Assembly (NCBI GenBank): GCA_029243545.1
Contig: JAQWRV010000028.1
Location: 1-64,000 of the forward strand
Direction of reading: 5' to 3'
DNA length: 64,000 nucleotides
From: Rhodospirillaceae bacterium
GTDB lineage: Bacteria > Pseudomonadota > Alphaproteobacteria > Rhodospirillales > Rhodospirillaceae
Below are positions 48,109 to 56,887 of the stretch, one piece after another. Made by a program: the position numbers and the translations under genes. The first letter of the stretch is position 1. Every line of letters starts with the position of its first letter. The notes below the pieces were generated by a model that made no database searches, had not been told where the DNA came from, and was given only the letters and a program-made list of their open reading frames with translations.

Positions 48109-48613
48109 TACTAAAGGCCAAGCTCACGGCGAGCGTCGTGGTTTTTCCGAGCAACAGGAACCACCTCTTTTCGGTGCGACTGCGATCGTTTCGGCAGCCG
48201 CCCTTAAGGAGCGCTTCGCGCCAACCGATACGGACTCTCTAGCGCACACCGGGGTATCTCTGACGGTCGACGACGACCTTTCGGACATGGCCGGCTATTT
48301 TCCCCATCTTGCTATGGTCGAATTAGTGTTCTCCCAGTTCAAAGATGGCCGACCCTTCTCGACGGCCGTGGTGCTCCGACGCGACTTCGAATTCAAAGGC
48401 GCCATTCTCGCAGCGGGTGATTTTCTGCCGGACCAGGCGCTGTTTCTCTTGCGGGCTGGGTTCTCTGCTTTTGTCGTGCCCGAGCAATTCACCGCCAAAC
48501 AATTCAAGTCTGCGCTCTTGGCCTATTCCGTAGCTTACCAACCTGGTCTCGGTGGCGCACCAGACCTTTTGAAAACATTGCGCGACCCACCCACAGCTGT
48601 GGCAGCAGGATAA
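48095..48613 (+). CDS. DUF934 domain protein
   Basis: 172 residues. The C-terminal half carries the DUF934 core: VELVFSQFKDGRPFSTAVVL, EFKGAILAAGDFLPDQALFL and LLRAGFSAFVVPE. DUF934 proteins are encoded beside cysI and cysH in many proteobacteria and are regarded as probable accessory factors of sulfite reduction; the biochemical role is not settled. The start lies inside the end of cysI (14-base overlap), implying coupled translation. Confidence 0.92.
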   Translation: MIILDTKGQAHGERRGFSEQQEPPLFGATAIVSAAALKERFAPTDTDSLAHTGVSLTVDDDLSDMAGYFPHLAMVELVFSQFKDGRPFSTAVVLRRDFEFKGAILAAGDFLPDQALFLLRAGFSAFVVPEQFTAKQFKSALLAYSVAYQPGLGGAPDLLKTLRDPPTAVAAG

Positions 48614-48641
48614 TGACCGCCCCCTTCACGATAGCGCGGCC

Positions 48642-49307
48642 ATGAGCAAAGCCTTGTCTAGTCAGTCGTTGATGTCTGCCACCCTTAAAGATTCTCCCGG
48701 CCGGGTTGCTTTGGTGTCGTCCTTCGGCACGGAATCTGCCGTCCTGCTTCACCTCGCTGCACAACTCGATAAAGACCTGCCGGTTATTTTTCTGGATACC
48801 GGCAAACTGTTCCGCCCGACCCACGACTATCAAAAAACACTTACGGCTTTTCTCGGGTTAACGAATGTGCGGACGGTCCGTCCTGAACCAGCCGATGTGG
48901 ACGGCGTAGATCGAACCGGCGCCTTGTGGCGGCGTAAACCGGATCAGTGCTGTACCGTTCGCAAAGTGTGGCCGCTTAATCGCGCCCTTAAAGGGTTCGA
49001 CGCATGGATTACAGGCCGTAAGAAGTTTCAAAACACGGACCGGGACCGCGCCGCCAACATAGACACCCAAGATGGCCGCCTTGTTCTCAGCCCATTGCTG
49101 AACTGGTCAAAAGCAGACCTTGATGCCTATTTCGAGAAATACGATTTACCACGGCATCCATTGGAAGACGCCGGCTTTTCTTCTGTCGGATGTTTCACGT
49201 GCACAGCCCCAATTAAAAACGGTGATGACCTGCGCGCCGGGCGCTGGCCGGGGCAAGAAAAAACGGAATGCGGCATTCACCTGCCGGCACGAACTCAAGC
49301 TACGTAG
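48642..49307 (+). CDS. cysH: adenylylsulfate (APS)/PAPS reductase
   Basis: Reduces activated sulfate to sulfite with thioredoxin. 221 residues. The nucleotide-binding [16 protein letters not shown] (PP-loop) is near residue 27. It carries CC in [19 protein letters not shown], and ECGIH near the C-terminus; the paired Cys motifs are those of the [4Fe-4S] APS-reductase type, so APS is the likely substrate. Lies 28 bases after DUF934 and 10 bases before hemA. ATG start; a second in-frame Met at residue 11. No ATP sulfurylase gene is present in the window. Confidence 0.94.
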   Translation: MSKALSSQSLMSATLKDSPGRVALVSSFGTESAVLLHLAAQLDKDLPVIFLDTGKLFRPTHDYQKTLTAFLGLTNVRTVRPEPADVDGVDRTGALWRRKPDQCCTVRKVWPLNRALKGFDAWITGRKKFQNTDRDRAANIDTQDGRLVLSPLLNWSKADLDAYFEKYDLPRHPLEDAGFSSVGCFTCTAPIKNGDDLRAGRWPGQEKTECGIHLPARTQAT

Positions 49308-49317
49308 AGATATAGCC

Positions 49318-50628
49318 ATGTCGAGCCTGCAAAAAATAGAGCCCGCCACTATCAATGATGCCAGTGCGAATAACATTAGCGCGGCGCAGCCTGATGGACA
49401 CTTCGACTTTGACCACGCCTTCGACCTGGACCTAACCGCGCTGAAGGCCGCAGGACTGTATCGGCGCTTTGCCCGGCTTGAGAAGTTGCCCGGCGCGTTT
49501 CCGAAAGCGCTCCTGCACCGTTCGGGCAAGTCCGCATTGGTCACAATTTGGTGCTCAAACGATTACCTCGGCATGGGACAAAATCCTGTTGTTGAGACGG
49601 CGCTGCACGACGCGGCGGCACAGTTTGGCGCCGGCGCGGGTGGCACCCGGAATATTGCCGGAACCCATGACATTCATACGGAACTTGAGGCAGAGATCGC
49701 GTCGCTTCACAGAAAAGAGGCCGCGCTTCTGTTTACATCGGGATACGTGGCCAATGACGCGGTGTTGAGTACACTGGCATCCCGCCTGCCAAACGCAGTC
49801 GTTTTGTCAGACGAAATGAATCACACCTCCATGATTGCCGGGATCAGGCACAGCAGAGCTGAAAAGCACATATTCCGCCATAATAATGTTGAGCACTTAG
49901 AGCACCAGCTTTCTAAATTGGACCAGAGCCGGCCCAAAATCATTGCCTGTGAGTCCATTTACTCAATGGATGGCACAATCGCTCCGTTGGCGAACATTGC
50001 GCGTGTGGCCCGCCAATACAATGCGCTCAGCTATGTCGATGAGGTTCACTCGGTAGGGCTTTATGGCCCGGACGGTGCCGGTATCGCCGCTGCCCAAGGC
50101 GCTGGTCAGAATATTGATCTCATTCAAGGCACACTGGCCAAGGCCTTTGGGGTAATGGGCGGCTATGTGGCCGGTTCACATCTTGCAGTCGATTACATTC
50201 GCAGTTTTGCGCCGGGCTTTATTTTCACCACTGCGCTGTCGCCGGTTCTGGTGAATGCAGCCCTGGCCTCCATACGCCACGTCCGGCAGACCGAGAGCCT
50301 TAGGCAGGATCACCAGAGACAGGTCTTGCGTACGAAAGAGGCTCTCCGCCAGCGGACTATACCGTTCCGGGACGAACCATCGCACATCATTCCTGTCATG
50401 ATTGGCGACCCTTTTGTGACACGGAACGTGGCCGAAGAATTGTTGGAGACGTACAACATTTATATTCAACCGATCTTCGCGCCAACGGTGGAACCAGGCA
50501 CAGAGCGTCTACGAATTACGCCGACACCGCTACATACGGACGCTATGATCGAGCACTTGGCTGACGCGCTGGCGGATGTTCTGTCTCGGCACCAAAGACC
50601 ACTGGAGCCCCAAGATGCACTGGCCTAG
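49318..50628 (+). CDS. hemA: 5-aminolevulinate synthase (C4 pathway)
   Basis: PLP enzyme joining glycine and succinyl-CoA to give 5-aminolevulinate, the first tetrapyrrole precursor. 436 residues from the ATG at 49318. Motifs: [70 protein letters not shown], and the PLP lysine in [16 protein letters not shown]. The first 45 residues are an unusual Asn/Asp-rich leader not seen in most bacterial ALAS. It sits in the siroheme operon rather than alone, which suggests a copy devoted to siroheme demand; whether another hemA exists elsewhere cannot be seen. Confidence 0.94.
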   Translation: MSSLQKIEPATINDASANNISAAQPDGHFDFDHAFDLDLTALKAAGLYRRFARLEKLPGAFPKALLHRSGKSALVTIWCSNDYLGMGQNPVVETALHDAAAQFGAGAGGTRNIAGTHDIHTELEAEIASLHRKEAALLFTSGYVANDAVLSTLASRLPNAVVLSDEMNHTSMIAGIRHSRAEKHIFRHNNVEHLEHQLSKLDQSRPKIIACESIYSMDGTIAPLANIARVARQYNALSYVDEVHSVGLYGPDGAGIAAAQGAGQNIDLIQGTLAKAFGVMGGYVAGSHLAVDYIRSFAPGFIFTTALSPVLVNAALASIRHVRQTESLRQDHQRQVLRTKEALRQRTIPFRDEPSHIIPVMIGDPFVTRNVAEELLETYNIYIQPIFAPTVEPGTERLRITPTPLHTDAMIEHLADALADVLSRHQRPLEPQDALA

Positions 50629-51535
50629 GCTTCGTATAGGGACCCGGTCCAGCAGGTTGGCCCGCGTCCAGGTCAACATGGTCTGCACAGACCTGTACCA
50701 GCAGGTCCCAGCGCTGCAAGACCGCATCGAAATAGTGTATCTCGACACACCCGGGGACCGTGACCGCACTTCATGCTTGGAAGACCTCGGTGGCCGCGGT
50801 GTCTTTACGGATTCTCTTGACGCCTATGTGGCATCGGGTGAAGTGGACTGTGTTGTCCACGCCATGAAAGATATGGAACCGGCCTTGCGCTCCAACTTGG
50901 TGGTTGGGGCGACGTTAAAGCGGGAAGACCCACGCGAAGTTCTGATTGCGCCACGCTATGACTCTTTGGATGTGATCCCAACCGGCGGGGTATTCGGGTC
51001 CTCATCCATTCGCCGTCGTGCGCTTTTAAAACGTCTGCGCCCTGATCTGCAGTTCACGCTTCTGCGCGGCAACGTGGAAGAACGAATCGCACAGATGGAC
51101 GGTACTAAACTCGACGGCACCATACTCGCCTATGCCGGGCTTGCCCGGCTGGGTTTGCTTGCACATGTACAAGAGGTTTTTCCGTTAGGCCGCCTGCCAC
51201 CCGACCCGGCGCAAGGCGCCATCGGCGTGATCTGTCATCGGGATAGTTTCGTCGTGCGCCGCCTGCTGCAGATGATTAATCATCACCCGACGTTTGCCGA
51301 AATTACAGCCGAACGGGCTCTCCTCCGGTCCCTGCCCAAGCCTGATGCATTAGCCATCGGCGCCAATGCTGTCGCGTGTCAAGACCGGCTGGTGATGTCG
51401 GCACTTCTCGTTTCAGAAGATGGAGCCCAAGAGTGGTCGCACCAGCTTGACGGCCATACGGACGACGCAGAACCCTTAGGGCAGCGCATAGGAGCGGCTT
51501 TGCGCGGCCCCGCACAGTCACTCTTGTCGGCATGA
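50615..51535 (+). CDS. hemC: hydroxymethylbilane synthase, cofactor cysteine replaced
   Basis: Polymerises four porphobilinogens to hydroxymethylbilane. 306 residues from the ATG at 50615, overlapping hemA by 14 bases. Conserved blocks are intact: [11 protein letters not shown] (with the N-terminal Arg), [18 protein letters not shown] with catalytic Asp86, [24 protein letters not shown] and AGLARLGL. The dipyrromethane cofactor site, LEGGCQVPIG in the E. coli enzyme, aligns without gaps to [10 protein letters not shown], putting Asp244 where the cofactor Cys should be; the nearest Cys is 255, eleven residues on. Either the enzyme holds its cofactor differently, or it is impaired, or it has changed role. 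ATGA couples it to hemD. Confidence 0.9.
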   Translation: MHWPRLRIGTRSSRLARVQVNMVCTDLYQQVPALQDRIEIVYLDTPGDRDRTSCLEDLGGRGVFTDSLDAYVASGEVDCVVHAMKDMEPALRSNLVVGATLKREDPREVLIAPRYDSLDVIPTGGVFGSSSIRRRALLKRLRPDLQFTLLRGNVEERIAQMDGTKLDGTILAYAGLARLGLLAHVQEVFPLGRLPPDPAQGAIGVICHRDSFVVRRLLQMINHHPTFAEITAERALLRSLPKPDALAIGANAVACQDRLVMSALLVSEDGAQEWSHQLDGHTDDAEPLGQRIGAALRGPAQSLLSA

Positions 51536-52218
51536 TCATCAACACCCGGCCCGTTGAATACGCGGACGACATGCGCCAAGCCGTCAGCATGATCGGCGAT
51601 GCCATGATCATGTGCCCGCTGCACGCCATGACGGTAGTGCCGTGGTCCTATTCCCATGACACTCATGCAGATGCGGTCATCCTGACCAGCAGACTGGCCG
51701 CCAGCATTGCTGCACAACGCGGTGTTCCACGAGACCTGCCTGTATTTGCCGTTAGTTCCGCTACGGCCGCTTCCGCGCGGCAAGCCGGATTTCATCAGAT
51801 CGTTGAAGGTGGCGGAACTGCGGAACGCCTTTTGAACATAATTGATAGCGCCTCTTTCGAGCGCGGCCTTTATCTTTCAGCGCGACACGTATCGCGCGAT
51901 CTTTCTCTAGACCGGCCACAACGCATTCAACGGCACATCATTTACGAGATGACACCGGCCGAAGCGATGCCCGACGCCGTTCTGCAGTCCTTCACATCCA
52001 GGGCCGATGTGACCATCCCCTTCTATTCGCCGCGCGCCCTGCAGGCTTTTGAAGCTTTGGTTTCGCGGCACGGCTTAAATGAACATCTAAAAACAGCGAC
52101 GGCTGTGCTGATACATCCCCGGTTGGCGGGTCATCTGACGACGGAGTGGCGCAGCATCGAAATAGCCTCAAGCCCGGACAACGCGGGCATGATCCAGGCG
52201 ATGCGTGAAGCCGCCTGA
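51532..52218 (+). CDS. hemD: uroporphyrinogen-III synthase
   Basis: Closes hydroxymethylbilane to uroporphyrinogen III with ring-D inversion. 228 residues. Sequence conservation in this family is low; visible features are [53 protein letters not shown] and the hinge regions of two Rossmann-like lobes. The identification is strengthened by position: ATGA overlap with hemC before it and one base before the hemB ATG after it. Nothing looks broken. Confidence 0.87.
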   Translation: MIINTRPVEYADDMRQAVSMIGDAMIMCPLHAMTVVPWSYSHDTHADAVILTSRLAASIAAQRGVPRDLPVFAVSSATAASARQAGFHQIVEGGGTAERLLNIIDSASFERGLYLSARHVSRDLSLDRPQRIQRHIIYEMTPAEAMPDAVLQSFTSRADVTIPFYSPRALQAFEALVSRHGLNEHLKTATAVLIHPRLAGHLTTEWRSIEIASSPDNAGMIQAMREAA

Positions 52219-52219
52219 G

Positions 52220-53239
52220 ATGGGTTTGCCGCCATCAACGGCCGGCGCTCGCTTTCCAGCGACGCGGATGCGGCGCACCCGGCAGTCCCCGTGGATACGC
52301 GGCCTGGTGCGGGAACATCAACTGCATCCCTCGGACCTGGTGCTGCCCTTATTTGTCATCGAGGGAACAAACAAACGCGAAGCCATCGATAGCCTGCCCG
52401 ATGTCAGCCGCCTCAGTATCGATCTCCTGGTTGAGACCGCGCAGCAGGCGGCAAAGCTCGGCATTCCCGCCGTGGCGTTATTTCCCGCAGTTGATCCAAA
52501 GCTTAAAACACCAGATGGTCGCGAGGCGTGGAATCCGGAGTCTCTTGTGTGCCGTGCCGTGCAGGCGTTGAAAACAGAGGTGCCGGGCATCGGTGTCATC
52601 TGTGACGTGGCTTTAGACCCCTACACCGATCACGGTCACGACGGGTTGGTGCAGGATGGCCAGGTAGTAAACGATGAAACCGTCGCGGTGCTTGTCCGGC
52701 AGGCCCTGACTCTGGCCGCAGCAGGCTGCGACGTTGTGGCACCTTCGGACATGATGGACGGTAGGATCGGCGCCATCCGATCAGCTCTAGAGAAAGACGG
52801 ATTCGCCAACACCATGATCCTCTCCTATGCTGCTAAGTACGCCTCCACATTTTACGGTCCGTTTAGAGATGCTGTTAGTTCGGCGTCTGCCCTTGGAACA
52901 GCTGATAAAGCGACATACCAAATGGACCCGGCCAATGGTGCGGAAGCGGTGCGCGAAGTGCTCCTGGATGTGGAAGAAGGGGCAGACATGGTGATGATCA
53001 AACCCGGTATGCCGTACTTGGATATCATTCGCGACATCGCCCAAGCGACCAGTGTTCCTGTGTTTGCTTATCAAGTCAGTGGAGAGTACGCGATGTTAGC
53101 CAATGGCGCGGCCCAGGGATTATTTGACCGGAAAAAGGCGTTTCATGAATCTCTCATGGCCTTTAAGCGCGCCGGAGCCCGTGGCGTATTGACTTACGCG
53201 GCGCTCGAAATCGCGTCTGACCTAACTGGCGCCACCTAA
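52220..53239 (+). CDS. hemB: delta-aminolevulinic acid dehydratase (porphobilinogen synthase)
   Basis: Condenses two 5-aminolevulinates to porphobilinogen. 339 residues from the ATG at 52220. Both active-site lysines are visible: SYAAKYASTFYGPFRDA and MVMIKPGMPYLDI. The metal region reads CDVALDPYTDHGHDG, lacking the Zn-binding triple cysteine, so it is of the Mg-activated type. RRTRQSPWIRGLVREH is the typical N-terminal arm. Its stop TAA shares a base with the ATG of the next gene (TAATG). Confidence 0.97.
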   Translation: MGLPPSTAGARFPATRMRRTRQSPWIRGLVREHQLHPSDLVLPLFVIEGTNKREAIDSLPDVSRLSIDLLVETAQQAAKLGIPAVALFPAVDPKLKTPDGREAWNPESLVCRAVQALKTEVPGIGVICDVALDPYTDHGHDGLVQDGQVVNDETVAVLVRQALTLAAAGCDVVAPSDMMDGRIGAIRSALEKDGFANTMILSYAAKYASTFYGPFRDAVSSASALGTADKATYQMDPANGAEAVREVLLDVEEGADMVMIKPGMPYLDIIRDIAQATSVPVFAYQVSGEYAMLANGAAQGLFDRKKAFHESLMAFKRAGARGVLTYAALEIASDLTGAT

Positions 53240-53808
53240 TGCTGCCGCTAATGGTCAATGTGTCAGCAACACCCATCGTTGTGGTCGGTGATGGTTTCGC
53301 CGCTGCCCAACGACTCACCATACTCCGAGCGGCCGGTGCCGGAAACGTCACCACCTTTGCTGCTGACCCAGAGACTGACGTGGTCGCTCTTTCTGAAGAC
53401 CAATTGGTGCGCCGGCTGCCAACGGAAGAAGACTTCAAATCCCTGAACCCTCGCGTGGTCTATGTGTGTGATATTCCTGAGGCCGAAATGCGCGATGCCG
53501 TTACCTGGGCGCACGCAGTCGGGGCCCTTGTGAACGTACACGACCGCCAAGACCTCTGTGATTTTCATATGCCGGCCATCCTGAGACGGGGCGATTTGCA
53601 AGTCACAGTGTCGACGGACGGCAAAGTCGCGGGCCTCTCCCGTCTATTACGCGACTACCTACAAGACCAGGTGATCGGGGCCGAATGGGCCGAACGAGTC
53701 AGCGAATTGGGCCAAAAACGCGCGGGCTGGGTTGCTCAGAAACTACCGTTTGAAGATTTGCGGGATCATGTGAACGGCTATGTGAAAGAACGCGGCTGGC
53801 TTGATTGA
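53239..53808 (+). CDS. precorrin-2 dehydrogenase/sirohydrochlorin ferrochelatase (CysG N-domain, Met8-like)
   Basis: Oxidises precorrin-2 and inserts iron to give siroheme. 189 residues, the size of the stand-alone CysG N-terminal domain. A Rossmann start (TPIVVVGDGFAAAQRLTILR) is followed by VVYVCDIPEAEMRDAVTWAH, ALVNVHDRQDLCDFHMPAIL and the STDGKVAGLSRLLRDYL block with the usual small-residue-Lys motif. Last gene of the operon; with CobA it supplies the function of a split CysG. No separate ferrochelatase gene is seen, so this protein probably does both reactions. Confidence 0.92.
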   Translation: MLPLMVNVSATPIVVVGDGFAAAQRLTILRAAGAGNVTTFAADPETDVVALSEDQLVRRLPTEEDFKSLNPRVVYVCDIPEAEMRDAVTWAHAVGALVNVHDRQDLCDFHMPAILRRGDLQVTVSTDGKVAGLSRLLRDYLQDQVIGAEWAERVSELGQKRAGWVAQKLPFEDLRDHVNGYVKERGWLD

Positions 53809-53886
53809 CGTTCCACTCGTCGCCTGAAAGATTATCAAAGGCGATTTCGCCGCAACGGCCCCATACGCACAGGTGGATGATAAACG

Positions 53887-55485
53887 TTGGAACGATGGGA
53901 TTACGTCATTGTCGGAGGTGGCACGGCTGGCTGTGTACTAGCCAACCGGCTTTCAGCCAATCCGGCGCATCGCGTCTTGCTCCTGGAAGCTGGCGGACGC
54001 GGCTATCAGCCAGAAATTCATATTCCCGCCGGGATGGCGCGAGCCATTGATAACCCACGACTGAACTGGCGTTACCTCGTTGAACCCGATTCATCGCGGC
54101 ACAACAGACCGGATATCTGGGCCGCTGGCAGAGGGCTCGGCGGCAGCAGTGCCATCAATGGCTTAGTCTATACCCGCGGTCAGCCGCAGGACTACGACCG
54201 TTGGGCCGAACTGGGAAATACGGGCTGGTCGTATGAGGATGTTGAGCCCTATTTCAAACGCATCGAAAATTGGGATGTGGGTGATGCTGAGAGTCGCGGT
54301 TCGCCGGGCATGCTCAACCTATCAAAGCTGCGTGCGGTCCATCCCCTTTCACACCTTTTTGTCGAAGCCATGCAAGAGTGCGGCATCCCGGCAGCAGACC
54401 ACTACACCGGCAGCAAAGGCTCGGGCGTTTCTCTGGTTAACGTGACACAGAAACGGGGACGCCGCCACAGTGCGGCACCGGCCTATTTATCCCCCATTAA
54501 GCGCCGTTCCAACTTGCGTATCGTCACAGGCGCGCTGTGCACAAGAGTGCTTATAGAAAACAACGTGTGCGTGGGCGTGGAATACCAGCGCGGGGACTCG
54601 GCGTTCACAGCCACCGCAGATCGTGAAGTGATTGTTGCAGCCGGGGCCATAGGGTCCCCCAAGGCGTTGATGCTTTCGGGTATCGGGCCGGGGGAGCATC
54701 TTAAAGACCTGGGTATTCCGGTAATCAAAGACGCTCAGGGCGTGGGGCGTAATATACAAGAGCATCCCAATGTGGGCATCGGGGCCAACGTTTCCACAAG
54801 CACGTACAATTTGGACGCGCGCAATCCGCTTAAAATGGCACTGCATGTGCTGCGCTGGCTCGTAAGCGGCAGTGGACCGGCGACCAGTCCCTACTCCCAG
54901 GCCGCTGCCTTTTACAATTCAACAGATTTACAGGGCCGGCCCGACTTGGAGATTCTCTTCGCGCCTCATAATTTTGAATGGACGCCCAATGGGCCGCAGC
55001 CGAGCCCACAAGCCGGCGTGAACGGAATTGTCAGCCTGTGCCGCCCGGCGAGTAGGGGACAGGTGCAATTGCGAACGCGTGAAATACACGAAGCGCCGAT
55101 AATTGATATGCGCCTTCTATCGGTGGCTGAAGATGTACAGCTGATGATTGCGGGCTGCCGCATGATGCGCCGGGTCTACGCGGCCAATGCGTTCAATACA
55201 TTCATTAAGAATGAAACCTTGCCAGGAGAGGGCATTCAGTCAGATGACGAATGGGAAGACTATCTGCGCGCAACCGTCTTTGGCGGCAACCATTTGGTTG
55301 GAACCTGCAAGATGGGAACGGATGACCAGGCCGTCGTGTCGCCCGACCTTAAAGTCCGTGGCATTCACAATTTGCGTGTGGCAGACGCGTCCGTTATGCC
55401 TGAATTGATCAGCGCCCACACCAACGCCGCCGTATACATGATTGCTGAAAAAGCGTCCGACCTCATCCTTGGGGATGCGGTATAA
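53887..55485 (+). CDS. GMC-family FAD oxidoreductase
   Basis: Flavoprotein alcohol/choline-dehydrogenase-like enzyme, 532 residues from a TTG start (AGGTGGA about ten bases upstream; no early ATG). FAD-binding [18 protein letters not shown] at the N-terminus, GMC signature 1 as [18 protein letters not shown], signature 2 as [16 protein letters not shown], and catalytic His in [12 protein letters not shown] with the [17 protein letters not shown] closing motif. Oxidises primary or secondary alcohols; the substrate is unknown. It follows the siroheme operon by 78 bases but probably belongs functionally to the catabolic genes downstream. Confidence 0.95.
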   Translation: MERWDYVIVGGGTAGCVLANRLSANPAHRVLLLEAGGRGYQPEIHIPAGMARAIDNPRLNWRYLVEPDSSRHNRPDIWAAGRGLGGSSAINGLVYTRGQPQDYDRWAELGNTGWSYEDVEPYFKRIENWDVGDAESRGSPGMLNLSKLRAVHPLSHLFVEAMQECGIPAADHYTGSKGSGVSLVNVTQKRGRRHSAAPAYLSPIKRRSNLRIVTGALCTRVLIENNVCVGVEYQRGDSAFTATADREVIVAAGAIGSPKALMLSGIGPGEHLKDLGIPVIKDAQGVGRNIQEHPNVGIGANVSTSTYNLDARNPLKMALHVLRWLVSGSGPATSPYSQAAAFYNSTDLQGRPDLEILFAPHNFEWTPNGPQPSPQAGVNGIVSLCRPASRGQVQLRTREIHEAPIIDMRLLSVAEDVQLMIAGCRMMRRVYAANAFNTFIKNETLPGEGIQSDDEWEDYLRATVFGGNHLVGTCKMGTDDQAVVSPDLKVRGIHNLRVADASVMPELISAHTNAAVYMIAEKASDLILGDAV

Positions 55486-55605
55486 ATAAGATTACTCCGC
55501 GTGGTTTTATCGCCGTCATAATACCGGCACTCTTCGAAGATCTTTGGAAATGTGTCAACGGTTATGCATACGAGCGCGGCTGGGTCACGCGAAGAAGACT
55601 TGCGA

Positions 55606-56031
55606 TCAATCGTTCTGATCTAGATCGTAAAGCACTCTATGGACACGATGGGTATCAAAGTAGGGACGTACGGAATGAACCTTGCCGTCCCGTACCGTCA
55701 TGCGCACCAGATAATCATTTTCGTACATCGGTCCGGCTTTGGTTTTACCTCTCGCAGAGTATTCGATGGCGGCTTCCTCGCCACCGTCATCAATGGCGTT
55801 ATGCACTTCGATGGAATAGCCAGAATCATCGTCAAAACCGGTAATTAAAGTGGAGTTAAGATGCTCAAGGGCCTCAGGAATGGGAGCCGTGCGTGGATAG
55901 GGCAGCGAGCGCTGGAACGTCCATAATGCGCCCTCGGCGCACATGGCGTAGCCACGTTCGGGGTCACCGTCCCAAAATGCCTGCAAAAACGCCAGCGCAA
56001 TATCTTTGGCCGAAGAGTCAGAGGTGCTGAT
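55606..56031 (-). CDS. SnoaL/NTF2-like protein, start uncertain
   Basis: A cone-shaped NTF2-fold protein; about 126 residues from a TTG at complement 55986, or 141 if translation begins further up. The frame upstream of that TTG reads STSDSSAKDIALAFLQAFWD, which completes the usual first helix. The only codon placed for a start before it is ATC (complement 56029-56031), seven bases after GGGAGGG. Later: GYAMCAEGALWTF, YENDYLVRMTVRDGKVHSVR and PYFDTHRVHRVLYDL. Family members are ketosteroid-isomerase-like enzymes or ligand binders. It is 12 bases behind the hydrolase-fold gene on the same strand. Confidence 0.75.
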   Translation of the reverse strand: MSTSDSSAKDIALAFLQAFWDGDPERGYAMCAEGALWTFQRSLPYPRTAPIPEALEHLNSTLITGFDDDSGYSIEVHNAIDDGGEEAAIEYSARGKTKAGPMYENDYLVRMTVRDGKVHSVRPYFDTHRVHRVLYDLDQND

Positions 56032-56043
56032 ACCTCGCCCTCC

Positions 56044-56856
56044 CTAGCTGCTGGCGAAACCGCTCAGCACTTGATTAAACTTATCGGGCTCCTCGATAAA
56101 CAGACAGTGCCCGGACTCTTCAAACACAACGAGCTCAGAATTTGCGATTTGACTTTGCATCCATGGCCCGATGGCTGTGGGCAGAGTGTGGTTTTTTGGA
56201 CCGCCATACAACAGAAGTGTCGGCTCTTGAATGGTCGGCACAACATCACGGTAATCGGCCTTGACCATATCTTCGATAAAGTCAGCGCAGGTGTCGGTTG
56301 GTGTTAAGTAGGATTGCGCCCATAGACGCTGGAACTCATCATCGGGCGGCGGCTCTGCAAACGATCCCTTGATGAAATCTTGGAGAACGTTGCGGTCGGC
56401 CCGCACGGCACCAGCATAGCCATTGGCCATCTCAGCCGGAAAGTCGCCAAAAGTAGGGTGATCCCAGCCTTCAGTGGAAACCAACCGCGGCGTAAAATCC
56501 ATCAAGGCAACTTTCGCCAGCCGCTTAGACCCATACCGTTTGTAATAATCAAGCACCGCGATAGCACCTAAGGCCAGTCCGCCAAGAACAATGTCCTCAA
56601 GGCCAAGCTGGTCGCAGATGTCTTCAATGTCATCAGCCAGCTGGGCAATAGTAAAACTCGAATTGGGTTTGCCCGATTGCCCCTGGCCACGCATATCCGG
56701 AAAGATCAGACGGTTATTTTCGGCCAAAGCGTCGATGTTTTTGCGCCAATAATAGTCGGCAGTAAACATCAGGGCGTTGATAATCAGCAGCGGTCGCCCC
56801 TGCCCTTTGTCGATGTAGTACAGAGGTGTTCCGTCTTTGAGTTCTAAATAGGCCAT
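56044..56856 (-). CDS. alpha/beta-hydrolase-fold protein without a nucleophile
   Basis: 270 residues with a normal alpha/beta-hydrolase core (PLLIINALMFTADYYWR, LIFPDMRGQGQSGKPN). The nucleophile elbow reads G93-L-A95-L-G97, so the Ser/Cys/Asp nucleophile is Ala. The oxyanion HG is replaced by NA, and the usual acid site reads YGGPKNHTLP without Asp. Only the His of ESGHCLFIEEP is kept. It is therefore unlikely to be a classical hydrolase; a cofactor-free lyase, isomerase or binding role are options. The gene precedes the SnoaL-like gene and follows the TonB receptor gene on the same strand, 31 bases downstream of it. Confidence 0.88.
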   Translation of the reverse strand: MAYLELKDGTPLYYIDKGQGRPLLIINALMFTADYYWRKNIDALAENNRLIFPDMRGQGQSGKPNSSFTIAQLADDIEDICDQLGLEDIVLGGLALGAIAVLDYYKRYGSKRLAKVALMDFTPRLVSTEGWDHPTFGDFPAEMANGYAGAVRADRNVLQDFIKGSFAEPPPDDEFQRLWAQSYLTPTDTCADFIEDMVKADYRDVVPTIQEPTLLLYGGPKNHTLPTAIGPWMQSQIANSELVVFEESGHCLFIEEPDKFNQVLSGFASS

Positions 56857-56887
56857 GACGTGGTCCTTAAGCGGTTGTGGTCGACGC

